A stretch of DNA of 64,000 nucleotides, from assembly GCA_964390055.1 (NCBI GenBank), contig CAYMGQ010000007.1, positions 1 to 64,000 of the forward strand. Direction: 5' to 3'. This document shows positions 9,089 to 17,842 of this stretch, one piece after another. Position numbers and translations under genes: made by a program. The notes beneath the pieces were generated by a model. That model saw only the letters and a program-made list of their open reading frames with translations, was not told where the DNA came from and made no database searches. Source of the stretch: CAYMGQ01 sp964390055. Lineage in GTDB: Bacteria > Bacillota > Clostridia > Peptostreptococcales > Natronincolaceae. How positions within the stretch are numbered: position 1 is the stretch's first letter; every line of letters starts with the position of its first letter.

Positions 9089-9916
9089 TTAATTTACTAT
9101 TTTTTTCTTAAACTCCCCTGGTGACTTGGATGTATACTTTCTAAAGTCTCTAATAAAGTGGGATTGGTCAAAATAACCACTATTATGGGCTATATCAGTT
9201 AGACTAATGTTTTTATGTATAAAGGCCTTCATTGCATTTTGAAACCTCATAATACTATTGTAGTTAGTTAAATTTATTCCCAAGAGTTCTTTAAATTTCT
9301 TTCGGCAGTACCTTTCGCTATAACCAACATTTTCAGTTAACTCATATATTTTTCTTTGACCTTTTTCCAAACACATTGTGAGGGATAGATGTTCACCCAA
9401 ATCATAAATGTAATTATAATTTATTAAATATTTCCGGGCATAGTCAAGGAAAATCCGACTTCGACTTTCTATATTATCCAATGACAAGATTGCCTCCATT
9501 AATTTTTGGCTTTCTGGTAGATAATTTTTGAAATCAACTTTTTTATCTAGGGATTTAATTATATTCAAATATTTATTTTTTATAGGGGCTGTAGAATATG
9601 GTTTAAAACCGAAATATAGGGTGTTAGGTTTTAAGCTTATTATTTTTTCTTTTAGTAAAACACCCAAAAGGAAGATTTGGGGACTGGCATCAGTACATTC
9701 AAATAATAAATTAATACAACCGTCTGGGATTAAAAGAAGGTTATTTTTCTTAGGGTGGGTTATAAACTGGTAAAGCAGGGCATGTCTTTTTATTGAGATA
9801 GGATTCCATTCCAATACAAGTTCTGTATAATTATTTACATTAGCCTTAACCATAGGTTGTATTGGCGGAGAGACCTGGCCAATAAGTCTATTTAATTGTA
9901 TCAAGCTCATATCCAT
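9089..9916 (-). CDS. AraC/XylS-family transcriptional regulator
   Basis: A 275-residue regulator. The C-terminal third (about 185-275) is a double helix-turn-helix AraC domain: GYSERYCRKKFKELLGINL, then SLTDIAHNSGYFDQSHFIR and DFRKYTSKSPGEFKK. The N-terminal part, with LLIPDGCINLLFEC and YFGFKPYS, resembles the DUF6597 sensor domain of this family. On the minus strand ATG follows AAAGGGGGGC. It is transcribed divergently from the ptb-buk-aldehyde dehydrogenase block and so is its most likely regulator; that link is inferred from position only. No operator sequence was identified. Confidence 0.85.
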   Translation of the reverse strand: MDMSLIQLNRLIGQVSPPIQPMVKANVNNYTELVLEWNPISIKRHALLYQFITHPKKNNLLLIPDGCINLLFECTDASPQIFLLGVLLKEKIISLKPNTLYFGFKPYSTAPIKNKYLNIIKSLDKKVDFKNYLPESQKLMEAILSLDNIESRSRIFLDYARKYLINYNYIYDLGEHLSLTMCLEKGQRKIYELTENVGYSERYCRKKFKELLGINLTNYNSIMRFQNAMKAFIHKNISLTDIAHNSGYFDQSHFIRDFRKYTSKSPGEFKKKIVN

Positions 9917-10145
9917 AAAAGCCCCCCTTTTATTAGTAAATTAATTTAATGTCTGTGTTCAGAATTTTCTAAACCTTACCTCAAGTATATATGACTTCCA
10001 TAAAAAGGCAAGTTATAATTAGTGATATTTCTATAAGTTTTCCGTTTTATACAATATTATATCTTAATTTTCTGATAATATTTTTATTAAGTAATACTTT
10101 AGGTTAATTAAGGTATCAAATATTAAAGGAAAAGGAGGGTTGGAG

Positions 10146-11051
10146 GTGTATTTAAAAAGTTTTGATGATATTATCCAGAAACTAAAGAAAGCAACTAGTT
10201 TGAAAAAAGTAGCCCTTGTTTGTGCAGAGGATAAAGAAGCCATAGAAGCTAGCTTAAAAACAAAAAAAGAAGGAATTTTAGAACCAATACTTATTGGTAA
10301 CACATGCAAAATTCAAAAACTACTCTTGGAAAGGGGGGAAAGTATCGAGGATTTTGAAAACTTTGATGTGGAAAACCCTGATGAAGCGGCTCAGCTAGGC
10401 GTCAGATTGGTTAATGAGAAAAAGGCAGATTTTTTAATGAAGGGAAGTTTGCAAACTGGCCAATTATTAAAGGCAGTTGTTGACAAAAACAAGGGTCTTG
10501 GGATTGGCCGTATCATGTCCCATATGGCTATACAAACAGTACCCAAATATCATAAAATGTTGGTTACCACGGATGGGGGTATGGTTCTGTATCCAAATCT
10601 TGAGGAGAAAAAGGCTATTATAGAAAATGCTGTCAATGCCTTGATTAGTTTAGGATATACAAAACCTAAAGTAGGGATTTTAGCAGCAATTGAAAAGGTA
10701 AATCCTAAAATGCCTGAAACAATTGATGGGGCGGAACTGAAAAAAATGAACCAGGAAGGTATAATAAAAAATTGCCTTATTGAGGGTCCCATATCCTTTG
10801 ATCTAGCAATTAATAAGGAAAAGGCCCTAGCAAAACAATATGTTAGTGATGTAGCAGGGGATGCAGATATTTTGCTAACCCCCAATATAGCTGCAGGAAA
10901 TATTTTGGGTAAGTGTCTAGTTGAAATGTCAGGGGCAACAATGGCAGGATTAATACTAGGTGCCAAGGTCCCTATTGTTGTAACCTCTAGAGGAGCATCT
11001 ATGGAGGAAAAATACTTATCATTAGCATTGGCAGGGGCAATAGTTTTATAA
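10146..11051 (+). CDS. ptb: Phosphate butyryltransferase-like phosphotransacylase
   Basis: Reversibly converts an acyl-CoA plus phosphate to acyl-phosphate plus CoA. About 301 residues with the PTA/PTB fold: KVALVCAEDKEAIEAS at the start, FLMKGSLQTGQLLKAVVDK, the GIGRIMSHMAIQ loop, MLVTTDGGMVLYP, and a C-terminal DILLTPNIAAGNILGKCLVEMSGATMAG core split over adjoining strands. The spacing from AGGAGG (10133-10138) favours GTG 10146 over TTG 10140. It begins a block with a membrane protein, butyrate kinase and an acylating aldehyde dehydrogenase. Butyryl-CoA is the family default, but branched or other short acyl-CoAs are possible. Confidence 0.9.
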   Translation: MYLKSFDDIIQKLKKATSLKKVALVCAEDKEAIEASLKTKKEGILEPILIGNTCKIQKLLLERGESIEDFENFDVENPDEAAQLGVRLVNEKKADFLMKGSLQTGQLLKAVVDKNKGLGIGRIMSHMAIQTVPKYHKMLVTTDGGMVLYPNLEEKKAIIENAVNALISLGYTKPKVGILAAIEKVNPKMPETIDGAELKKMNQEGIIKNCLIEGPISFDLAINKEKALAKQYVSDVAGDADILLTPNIAAGNILGKCLVEMSGATMAGLILGAKVPIVVTSRGASMEEKYLSLALAGAIVL

Positions 11052-11113
11052 TCTATTGGATTAAATCAAAAGTTTAATGTTTGTATTAATTAAAAAGAAG
11101 GGTGGTATAAGAA

Positions 11114-12223
11114 GTGAATAATCAATTTTTAAGGGCTGGCTGGGCTAAAAAACAACCCTGGCGTGGTATATTTGTTTTGATTGTCACTATTATTATATCT
11201 TTCATTCTTACTAGTATATATAGCATTGAAACTTTTACAGGGTTTTTTGGCTATTTAATTATGTCTTGTATTGGTATGTTCGTGGTATTGGGGGCATTAT
11301 GGAAGGGCAAAAGTCTGCCCATAGATAATATACCCCAGCCAATAGGGGGAATGGTCTTAGTTATTTTCGCCTTCTGTTGGGGAACTGTGGTTTGTTATGG
11401 TTTAATCAACTTCCTAGGGGGTGGGGCTCTCCATCCCTATGTAGCTATTCATACTATATTATCGATAATAACAATATTTTTCCTTTTTCTAGCATTTAAT
11501 TTTTGGCCTTTTACAAAATTATCCTTACCTGCGGCGGGCTTTTCATTTATAATTACTGCTTATACAATTGCATTTCTTTTGATCCAATTATTTAACTTTA
11601 ATGTCTTATCTTATCCAGCGGGAGTAAATCCCTCGCCCATTGATGCTGTCCCCCTATACCTTGATGGAGGTCCCCTAGCTATGTTTAGGGCAGCAGGAGG
11701 GCCATTTCTATGGGAACATGCTATAACCTATGCTATTACCTCTGTTGCATTCCTGTGGTGTTTTGCCATATTAGGAATGTGGCCCTTTAGTAAATTCAAA
11801 TTGGAACAGCCAATGTTCGGTGGGGCTGTAACCCTTACCTGCCTTGTTTTCGGTGCTGTTACCTTTAATATTGCAATATACCAAATGAATCTTGAACCAT
11901 TACTCTTTATGTCCTATGCAATAGCTGTAATTTTCGGGGTTTTAATAACTCTGACAATTTTTCAAACCTGGCCTGGCAATCAGCTACAGTCAGTGGCCGG
12001 GGGCTTTTTAAACCTTGTTTTTTCTATAGTAATAGGGATTCTTGGATATATATTGGTGAAAAATTTCTGCATGTGGCATTTTGGTGAGGCCATGGTATAT
12101 CCGGATAATCTTTTTGCTATTAATACTATGATGCTAGGTTTATTATTTCCAATGTGGGCAGCTTATGGTGATCTTCTAGACTTTTGGCCCTTGCCACCTT
12201 TGGAAGAAGTTGATGGTGAATAG
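11114..12223 (+). CDS. Polytopic membrane protein with repeated Trp-Pro motifs, unknown function
   Basis: I do not recognise the family. The 369-residue protein is almost wholly hydrophobic, with roughly ten membrane segments. A motif recurs at the ends of helices, typically W-P-F followed by polar residues, a Pro or Ala and G: W63 (WKGKSLP), W131-P132 (WPFTKLSLPAAG), W223-P224 (WPFSKFKLEQPMFGG), W286-P287 (WPGNQLQSVAGG) and W359-P360. This suggests internal repeats of a two-helix unit. GTG start at 11114 after AAGAAGGGTGGTATAAGAA. It lies between ptb and buk, 27 bases before the longest buk frame, so it probably moves the substrate or product of that pathway or acts as a membrane partner; this is inference. 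Confidence 0.75.
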   Translation: MNNQFLRAGWAKKQPWRGIFVLIVTIIISFILTSIYSIETFTGFFGYLIMSCIGMFVVLGALWKGKSLPIDNIPQPIGGMVLVIFAFCWGTVVCYGLINFLGGGALHPYVAIHTILSIITIFFLFLAFNFWPFTKLSLPAAGFSFIITAYTIAFLLIQLFNFNVLSYPAGVNPSPIDAVPLYLDGGPLAMFRAAGGPFLWEHAITYAITSVAFLWCFAILGMWPFSKFKLEQPMFGGAVTLTCLVFGAVTFNIAIYQMNLEPLLFMSYAIAVIFGVLITLTIFQTWPGNQLQSVAGGFLNLVFSIVIGILGYILVKNFCMWHFGEAMVYPDNLFAINTMMLGLLFPMWAAYGDLLDFWPLPPLEEVDGE

Positions 12224-12270
12224 ATAAAATGCAGTAAAGAAAACCTATTATGATAAAAAGGAAGGATTAT

Positions 12271-13347
12271 ATGAAGACAAGAATATTGGTAATTAATCCG
12301 GGGTCTACTTCTACCAAACTAGGCATATATGATGATGATATCCCTTTGTTTATAGAAAGTATCGAACATAGTCAGGAAGAGCTGGCCAAATATCATGAAA
12401 TAATGGATCAGTATTCTATGAGAAAGGATACCATCCTTTCCCTACTAAAAAAGCAAGGGATTGAATTAGGAAGTATTTCGGTTATAGTAGCCAGGGGTGG
12501 TCTTTTACCTCCTGTTAAATCCGGAGCCTATAAAGTAAATGAGGATATGGTCTATCAACTGAGGTATCATCCCCAAAATGAACACGCTTCAAATTTGGGG
12601 GCCATTTTAGCCTACTCAATCTCTGAGGATTTAAATATAGAATCCTATGTCTATGATCCAGTGACCGTCGATGAATTAGAGCCTATTGCTCGGATTACGG
12701 GATTAGCAGAAATGGAGAGAAAGGGGATGGTCCATAACCTTAATATGAGAGCATCAGCAATCAAGTATGCAGGGGAGATTGGTCTAGCTTATAATAAATT
12801 ATCTATGATTGTAGCCCACCTAGGTGGGGGAATTACCCTAAGTTTACACAAGTATGGGCGGATGATAGATATGATATCTGATGATGAAGGACCCTTTTCT
12901 CCGGAGAGAGCTGGAGGTTTACCAGGATTTCAATTAATAGAAATGGCTACTAGTCCCCAATACAACTACAGGAAGATGATGGCAAAGGTTAGGAGACAGG
13001 GAGGCTTAAATGCCTATTTTGCGACAACAGATGCCAGGGAGGTAGAGAAAAAAATAAAGGAAGGCGACCAAAAGGCGGCTCTAATCTATGAAGCTATGGC
13101 CCATAATATAGCAAAAAACATAGGTAAATTGGCCGTTGTTGTAGCTGGTAAACTAGATGCAATAATTTTAACTGGTGGTATGGCTTATTCCTCCATGTTA
13201 ACTAATTGGATTAAAGATAGGGTGGGTTTTATAGCCCCCGTCATACTGATGCCAGGAGAAAATGAAATGGAGGCCTTGGCTCTTGGGATTTTAAGGGTGA
13301 TTAATGGTCTTGAGAAAGCCCATGTTTTTGTTAAAACTTTAAAATAA
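12271..13347 (+). CDS. buk: Butyrate kinase
   Basis: Transfers phosphate from acyl-phosphate to ADP, giving the carboxylic acid and ATP. ASKHA-fold kinase of 358 residues, the usual length. NPGSTSTKLGIY at 9-20, VARGGLLPPVKSGAY, VHNLNMRASAIKYA, IVAHLGGGITLSLH and the late ILTGGMAYS motif are all present. ATG 12271 is preceded by AAGGAAGG; a second in-frame ATG at 12250 lacks a good site. Butyrate kinases accept butyrate, isobutyrate and related short acids, so the true substrate is open. Pairs functionally with the ptb gene two genes upstream. Confidence 0.93.
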   Translation: MKTRILVINPGSTSTKLGIYDDDIPLFIESIEHSQEELAKYHEIMDQYSMRKDTILSLLKKQGIELGSISVIVARGGLLPPVKSGAYKVNEDMVYQLRYHPQNEHASNLGAILAYSISEDLNIESYVYDPVTVDELEPIARITGLAEMERKGMVHNLNMRASAIKYAGEIGLAYNKLSMIVAHLGGGITLSLHKYGRMIDMISDDEGPFSPERAGGLPGFQLIEMATSPQYNYRKMMAKVRRQGGLNAYFATTDAREVEKKIKEGDQKAALIYEAMAHNIAKNIGKLAVVVAGKLDAIILTGGMAYSSMLTNWIKDRVGFIAPVILMPGENEMEALALGILRVINGLEKAHVFVKTLK

Positions 13348-13426
13348 AATTATATCAAACTAGGGAGAAGAAGAAAAAGTAGGGTATTATCAAATAAAAA
13401 GGGGAAAAAGAAAGGGGTTGCAAAGT

Positions 13427-14788
13427 ATGAGTCAAAATCTTAAGAAGTTACTGGAAAATTCAAGGATTGCCCTTGAAGAAATGAAAAAATGCAGCCAGGA
13501 AGATGTCGACCTAATGTGCCGTGTTATTAACCAGGCGGTTCATGAAAATGCTGAAGAATTAGCAGAACTAGCCATAGCAGAAACAAAGATGGGAGATGTA
13601 CAATCCAAAATTATTAAGAATACTACCATGGGTTCTGGGGTTTGGCTTACCATGAAGAATCAAAAATCTGTTGGTATCATTGATAGGGATGAGGAGAAAG
13701 GGCTAATCTATGTGGCTCATCCTAAGGGAGTTGTTGCTTCTGTTGCCCCAACTACTAACCCAACTATTACCCCCTTAGGAAATGCTATGTTGGCAATTAA
13801 GGGTAGAAATACAATTATTGTCTCTCCTCATCCCAGGGCAGTAAAGACTACAGGTAAGACTATCCAATATATGAATGAGGCCCTTGACAAAATAAATGCA
13901 CCTAAAAATATTATTCAAATGGTGGAAGAACCAAGTAATGAGGCAACTCAAGAGCTCATGGCAAAATCTGATGTAATAGTTGCTACAGGTGGAATGGGTA
14001 TGGTGAAGGCAGCATATTCTAGTGGAAAACCTGCCTTTGGAGTGGGCCAGGGTAACGTGCAAACAATAGTGGACTATGATTATGATAATTTGGATTTGGC
14101 CGGAGAGTTTATAATCATGGGTAGAAGTTTTGATAATGGGGTAATTTGTGCCTGCAATCAATCAGTTATTGTCCACAAGGATAAAAAAGCTGAAATGATT
14201 AAAGCCTTGGAAAAACAGGGAGCCTATTATATCGAAGATGAAAAAGAGGTAGATAAGGTTAGGGATGCCTTGTTTAAGGATGGTAGATTGAGGGGAGAAA
14301 TAGTTGGAAAATCAGCCTTTGAAATAGCCAAAAATGCAGGAATAGATGTAGCAAAGGATACTTCTGCCCTGCTAGTTGCTAGGGAGGCACGGGGTAATGA
14401 GGACCTACTTTGTGGCGAAAAGCTTTGTCCTGTATTGATAATGACAAGCTATGAAGATTTCAAGGAAGGGGTTGAGATAGCTAGAGCCAATTTACTATAT
14501 CAAGGTGCAGGGCATACTGCTGTAGTTCATTCAAATAACAAGGCAAATATTGAATACGCAGCTGTTGAATTGCCAGTAGGTAGGCTGTTAGTAAATGTAC
14601 CAGGAATTGCTGCCGGTGGTGGGGGACTATTTACCCATCTAAATCCAACACCCTCATTGGGTTGTGGTTCATGGGGTGGTAACAGTATTTCCGAGAACTT
14701 AACCTACAAGCATTTATTAAATATATCTACCATTGCCTATCCAAGAAAGGATGCACCACCAACAGATGAGGAGATTTGGGCTGAATAA
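13427..14788 (+). CDS. CoA-acylating aldehyde dehydrogenase
   Basis: NAD(P)-dependent enzyme of the EutE/PduP/AdhE-N type that interconverts an aldehyde and its acyl-CoA. The protein is 453 residues. It has the acylating-type pattern PTTNPTITPLGNAMLAIKGRN, the ATGGMGMVKAAYSSGKPAFGVG region (in two adjoining strands) and the catalytic cysteine near residue 241 in FDNGVICACNQS, the equivalent of FDNGxICAS in AdhE/EutE. ATG 13427 follows AAAGGGG; a TTG at 13418 is an alternative. With ptb and buk it forms an aldehyde to acid plus ATP route that also works in reverse. No microcompartment shell genes are nearby. Confidence 0.9.
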   Translation: MSQNLKKLLENSRIALEEMKKCSQEDVDLMCRVINQAVHENAEELAELAIAETKMGDVQSKIIKNTTMGSGVWLTMKNQKSVGIIDRDEEKGLIYVAHPKGVVASVAPTTNPTITPLGNAMLAIKGRNTIIVSPHPRAVKTTGKTIQYMNEALDKINAPKNIIQMVEEPSNEATQELMAKSDVIVATGGMGMVKAAYSSGKPAFGVGQGNVQTIVDYDYDNLDLAGEFIIMGRSFDNGVICACNQSVIVHKDKKAEMIKALEKQGAYYIEDEKEVDKVRDALFKDGRLRGEIVGKSAFEIAKNAGIDVAKDTSALLVAREARGNEDLLCGEKLCPVLIMTSYEDFKEGVEIARANLLYQGAGHTAVVHSNNKANIEYAAVELPVGRLLVNVPGIAAGGGGLFTHLNPTPSLGCGSWGGNSISENLTYKHLLNISTIAYPRKDAPPTDEEIWAE

Positions 14789-14814
14789 AATGATATACTA
14801 TATATAAGGCCCCT

Positions 14815-14860
14815 GGGGATTTGACTTCTAGTCCCCTTTAGAGTTACTCTAAGGGGGACT
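14815..14860 (+). terminator. Hairpin with a competing upstream pairing
   Basis: Arms 14830-14843 and 14847-14860 form a 14-bp stem (one G-T pair) around a three-base loop. The left arm's TCCCC (14832-14836) can instead pair with GGGGA at 14815-14819. No strong T run follows, so this may be a partial terminator or attenuator between the aldehyde dehydrogenase and the MFS gene. Confidence 0.6.
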
Positions 14861-14913
14861 CTTATAATGGAAAATATAAAATCTATACCAATCAAATAAA
14901 TGGAGGTTAACTT

Positions 14914-16074
14914 ATGAAGAGAAGAATATTGATTGTTGGAACTATTTTAATGTTATTTTTAGGCCTAATATACGCCTGGTCTTTGTTTGCTGCACCATTG
15001 GAGGAGGCCTTTAATTGGAGTAGAAGTCAAACCTCTACAACTTTTTCTATTAGTATGATTACCTTCTGCCTGGGTTCAATAGCCTCAGGTATTCTTTTAA
15101 GAAAACGTTCACCTGGTAATATCCTGCTTATTTCGGCAATTTTGTTTTTAGGAGGTTTTTACTGGGCATCTCGGATTACAAGTATTTGGGAATTATATAT
15201 ATCCTATGGTGTTTTTTGCGGATTTGGTGTGGGTCTTAGCTATAATGCAATTTTATCTACCGTACCTAAATGGTATCCCTCCAGGGGAGGTTTTGCCACA
15301 GGTACCCTTCTAATGGGTATGGGCCTAGGCAGTTTAATACTGGGAATCGCTGTTAAGAGGATTATGGATGCCCTCGTATGGGTAAGAACTTTTAAATTAT
15401 TAGCAATAACTTTTTTTGTAATTTTTGCGATTGGGTCATTTATGCTTATGGATCCAGAAATCGAGGGAGGCTCCACTTCAAGGGGAACTAACCAGAGGAA
15501 TTATAAACTTTTGCAGATGCTAAAAACTGTAGATTTTTGGATGCTATTTGGCTGGGCCACCATAGTATCGTCTATTGGTTTAGCTTTGGTTTCTAATGCA
15601 AGCTATATGGCAGCAGAGGTGGGAGTTTCAGAGTTTGCACTACCCCTTATAGTAGGGATGGTATCTATAGGAAATGGTTTGGGAAGACTTATTTTTGGTG
15701 CCATTACAGATAAGTTTGGTGGGAAAAAAGCTATGTTTACAGGCAACCTAGTCTTTATAGTGTGTCTATTATTGATTATGATGGCTAATAAATTTGCTTT
15801 TATTTTATATATAGGAATGGGTTTTATATTGGGAGGTATTGGTTATGGAGCATCACCTACCCTATCAGCAGCCCTTACCAAGCATAAATTTGGTGAAAAA
15901 TATTTCCCGCAAAATTTAAGTGCCATAGTATTAGCACTAATCCCTGCCTCCCTAATTGGTCCTACTATTTCTGCGGGTGTCTACCAGCATTTCGGACACT
16001 ATATGTTAGTATATTATATTATGTTGGCCATGGCACTTTTAGCATTTTTGCCTGTTATTATGTATAGGGAGTAG
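14914..16074 (+). CDS. MFS transporter, oxalate/formate antiporter (OFA)-like
   Basis: A 386-residue carrier with about twelve membrane segments. The N-terminus, GLIYAWSLFAAPLEEAFNWS, and the following TFSISMITFCLGSIASG match the OFA subgroup of the major facilitator superfamily. Other landmarks are GFGVGLSYNAILSTVPKWYP after helix 4 and NGLGRLIFGAITDKFGGKKA at the start of the second half. Members exchange small mono- or dicarboxylates. ATG follows AAATGGAGGTTAACTT. It lies 125 bases after the aldehyde dehydrogenase gene, separated by a hairpin, and may export the acid product of that block; this is inference from position. Confidence 0.85.
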   Translation: MKRRILIVGTILMLFLGLIYAWSLFAAPLEEAFNWSRSQTSTTFSISMITFCLGSIASGILLRKRSPGNILLISAILFLGGFYWASRITSIWELYISYGVFCGFGVGLSYNAILSTVPKWYPSRGGFATGTLLMGMGLGSLILGIAVKRIMDALVWVRTFKLLAITFFVIFAIGSFMLMDPEIEGGSTSRGTNQRNYKLLQMLKTVDFWMLFGWATIVSSIGLALVSNASYMAAEVGVSEFALPLIVGMVSIGNGLGRLIFGAITDKFGGKKAMFTGNLVFIVCLLLIMMANKFAFILYIGMGFILGGIGYGASPTLSAALTKHKFGEKYFPQNLSAIVLALIPASLIGPTISAGVYQHFGHYMLVYYIMLAMALLAFLPVIMYRE

Positions 16075-16088
16075 ATAAATGCTCATAG

Positions 16089-16117
16089 GACTAGTATTTG
16101 CTACTAGTCTTTTTTTA
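16089..16117 (+). terminator. Intrinsic terminator of the MFS gene
   Basis: Arms GACTAGTA (16089-16096) and TACTAGTC (16102-16109) with a five-base loop are followed by a run of eight T, 15 bases after the MFS stop codon. Confidence 0.9.
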
Positions 16118-16196
16118 TATGGAAAAAAGTATTAGGATATATGAGTGATTTTACTAAATACTAATAGGGAATACATTTTAAAAGAGGAGTTAAAGG

Positions 16197-16904
16197 ATGC
16201 TCATAAGACTATTTATACTTGCCATTACACCCAGCATTGCCCTCGGATTAGGAATATATCTAGTAGATAGGTATGATAGGGAACCTATACTTCTATTGGT
16301 AAAAATATTTAGCTTAGGGGCCTTAACTGTAATCCCTGTATTTATTTTACAGAGAATTTTACTTAGTATAAATATTAGACACGATTTACTAAAGACAATA
16401 TTTACATCCTTCATAATAGCTGGGATGACAGAGGAGTATTTTAAAAGGGAAATTGTGCTTAGGTGGGCTTTTAACAATCCAAATTTCAATGAAAGGCTAG
16501 ATGGTATAGTATATAGCAGTTTTTCAGCCCTAGGTTTTGCAACAATAGAAAACATTATGTACATAATGTTTAGGGCAAGTAATGATAATTATCATATAGG
16601 AATTTTAAGGGGCATACTATCTGTCCCTGCCCATATATTATTTGCCATTACAATGGGTTATTATTTGTCCTTGGCAAAATACTGTGAGGATGATAGATTA
16701 AAAGCCGGCTTTTTATATAAATCATTATTAATTCCTGTGGTTTTTCATGGTATATTCAACTTTTTATTAATGGCTAAGATACCTATACTGATGTTACTAT
16801 TTATTCCCTATGTAATATATTTATGGAAGACAAATTTGGATAAATTAAATAAATATACAAAACATAGCAAAAATAAATTTAATTACCCCTCTAAGGATGA
16901 ATAA
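16197..16904 (+). CDS. PrsW-family glutamic-type intramembrane protease
   Basis: A 235-residue membrane protein with about seven helices. It carries the family pattern: DRYDREP after the first helix, the catalytic-type TEEYFKR (E-E-x-x-K) near residues 80-86, FNERLDGIVYSSFSALGFATIEN, VPAHILFAITMGYYL and a late VFHGIFNF. PrsW of Bacillus subtilis performs the first cut on an anti-sigma factor, but other members have different roles, and no anti-sigma gene is adjacent. ATG follows AAAGAGGAGTTAAAGG. It converges on the small MltG-like gene. Confidence 0.85.
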   Translation: MLIRLFILAITPSIALGLGIYLVDRYDREPILLLVKIFSLGALTVIPVFILQRILLSINIRHDLLKTIFTSFIIAGMTEEYFKREIVLRWAFNNPNFNERLDGIVYSSFSALGFATIENIMYIMFRASNDNYHIGILRGILSVPAHILFAITMGYYLSLAKYCEDDRLKAGFLYKSLLIPVVFHGIFNFLLMAKIPILMLLFIPYVIYLWKTNLDKLNKYTKHSKNKFNYPSKDE

Positions 16905-16908
16905 AAAA

Positions 16909-16930
16909 AGAAGCGATTTGAATCACTTCT
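16909..16930 (-). terminator. Terminator of the minus-strand MltG-like gene
   Basis: Ten-base arms 16909-16918 and 16921-16930 around a two-base centre. Read on the minus strand the imperfect position becomes a G-U pair and a run of seven T follows, so it works best for the minus-strand gene. The stop codon of that gene overlaps the stem. Confidence 0.8.
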
Positions 16931-17456
16931 AATTTATACCAGCTATAATTTTAACAATGGTTTCAATATCGGCATTTGTGGGGATATCGAAGGCACCAGG
17001 TTTTAATTTTAATGATAGCCCTAAAGTTTCAGCCGTATCAATAAAATCTTGGGTATTATCTATTAGATTATTTTCCAATAATATCTTGGCAATCCTGATA
17101 CCAGGAGCCCCATTGGGAATAGTTATTTCTTTTGTAACTTCAACAATTTCTTCCACTGAAGTATTATCCCCTATGTTTGTTTTTTCTTCATTCTTTTCTT
17201 CATTTTCTGTATGGGGTGTTCCAATCTCTTCTTGGGAGGATATGCTTTCCCCACTTTTTACAGGTGGTTCCGGTATCTTTGATTCTTGCTTCCCTTGGCC
17301 CCTTTCATGGCTAGTGTTATTTGTAACTGGAGGTATTGCATAATTATCAAACCAATCCCCCAAATTCCAAGCTACTACTCCTAACATCAAAAGAGCGATA
17401 ATAATAGCTGTAAAAATATCACTAAAGTCGTGAAATATATCTTTAAGTTTTTCCAT
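16929..17456 (-). CDS. Small membrane-anchored protein with an MltG/YceG-like C-terminal domain
   Basis: A 175-residue protein: short cytoplasmic N-terminus, one membrane helix at about 14-32 (FTAIIIALLMLGVVAW), a long polar linker rich in Glu, Asn, Pro and Lys (about 45-108), and a C-terminal segment starting at TIPNGAPGIRIAKILLENNLI. That segment resembles the LysM-like beginning of the endolytic transglycosylase MltG (YceG), whose catalytic glutamate domain is absent. It may bind cell-wall glycan or a partner protein rather than cleave. Minus-strand ATG at 17456 follows GGTGGGAAGCAA. Function inferred from similarity of one segment only. Confidence 0.6.
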   Translation of the reverse strand: MEKLKDIFHDFSDIFTAIIIALLMLGVVAWNLGDWFDNYAIPPVTNNTSHERGQGKQESKIPEPPVKSGESISSQEEIGTPHTENEEKNEEKTNIGDNTSVEEIVEVTKEITIPNGAPGIRIAKILLENNLIDNTQDFIDTAETLGLSLKLKPGAFDIPTNADIETIVKIIAGIN

Positions 17457-17842
17457 TTGCTTCCCACCTTTAGTCTTTATCCTAAGTAAAGCATACCATA
17501 ATTAAGGAACTCCTTTCAACACTTACCCCCTTTTACCTTAAGTCCTTGTTTTTACCAGACGTGTTGAATTAAATACAGGCAATTTTTTTGCATAAGTCTT
17601 CCGGATGACATAAGTACTTACTTTTTTAATATAATGGTTAATGTGGTAAGTAGCTATATACTATGAAATTTTGTTATGGAGTTATCATATTAAAATAAGT
17701 ATATTAGGGGAAGGAGTTTATTGGAACATACGTAAAACTGATAGAATAGAACCTGCGGAACTTATATATCTTGCTTTAAAAATATTACAATGATAAAATG
17801 ATTAAAGAACTTTAGTCTAAAGTGTAAATGGAGGGTATTAGG
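17457..17842. other. Intergenic region between divergent genes
   Basis: About 385 AT-rich bases that must hold the promoters of the MltG-like gene (minus) and signal peptidase gene (plus). A 7-bp inverted repeat, TACTTAC near 17608 and GTAAGTA near 17646, is the only symmetry I noticed. There is also an orphan AAGGAG at about 17711 with no open frame longer than a few codons after it. I see no RNA gene. Confidence 0.35.

Noticed and set aside
13775..14161. Long minus-strand frame inside the aldehyde dehydrogenase gene
   Set aside because: It is the shadow of a well-conserved plus-strand gene and has no ribosome site or recognisable domain.
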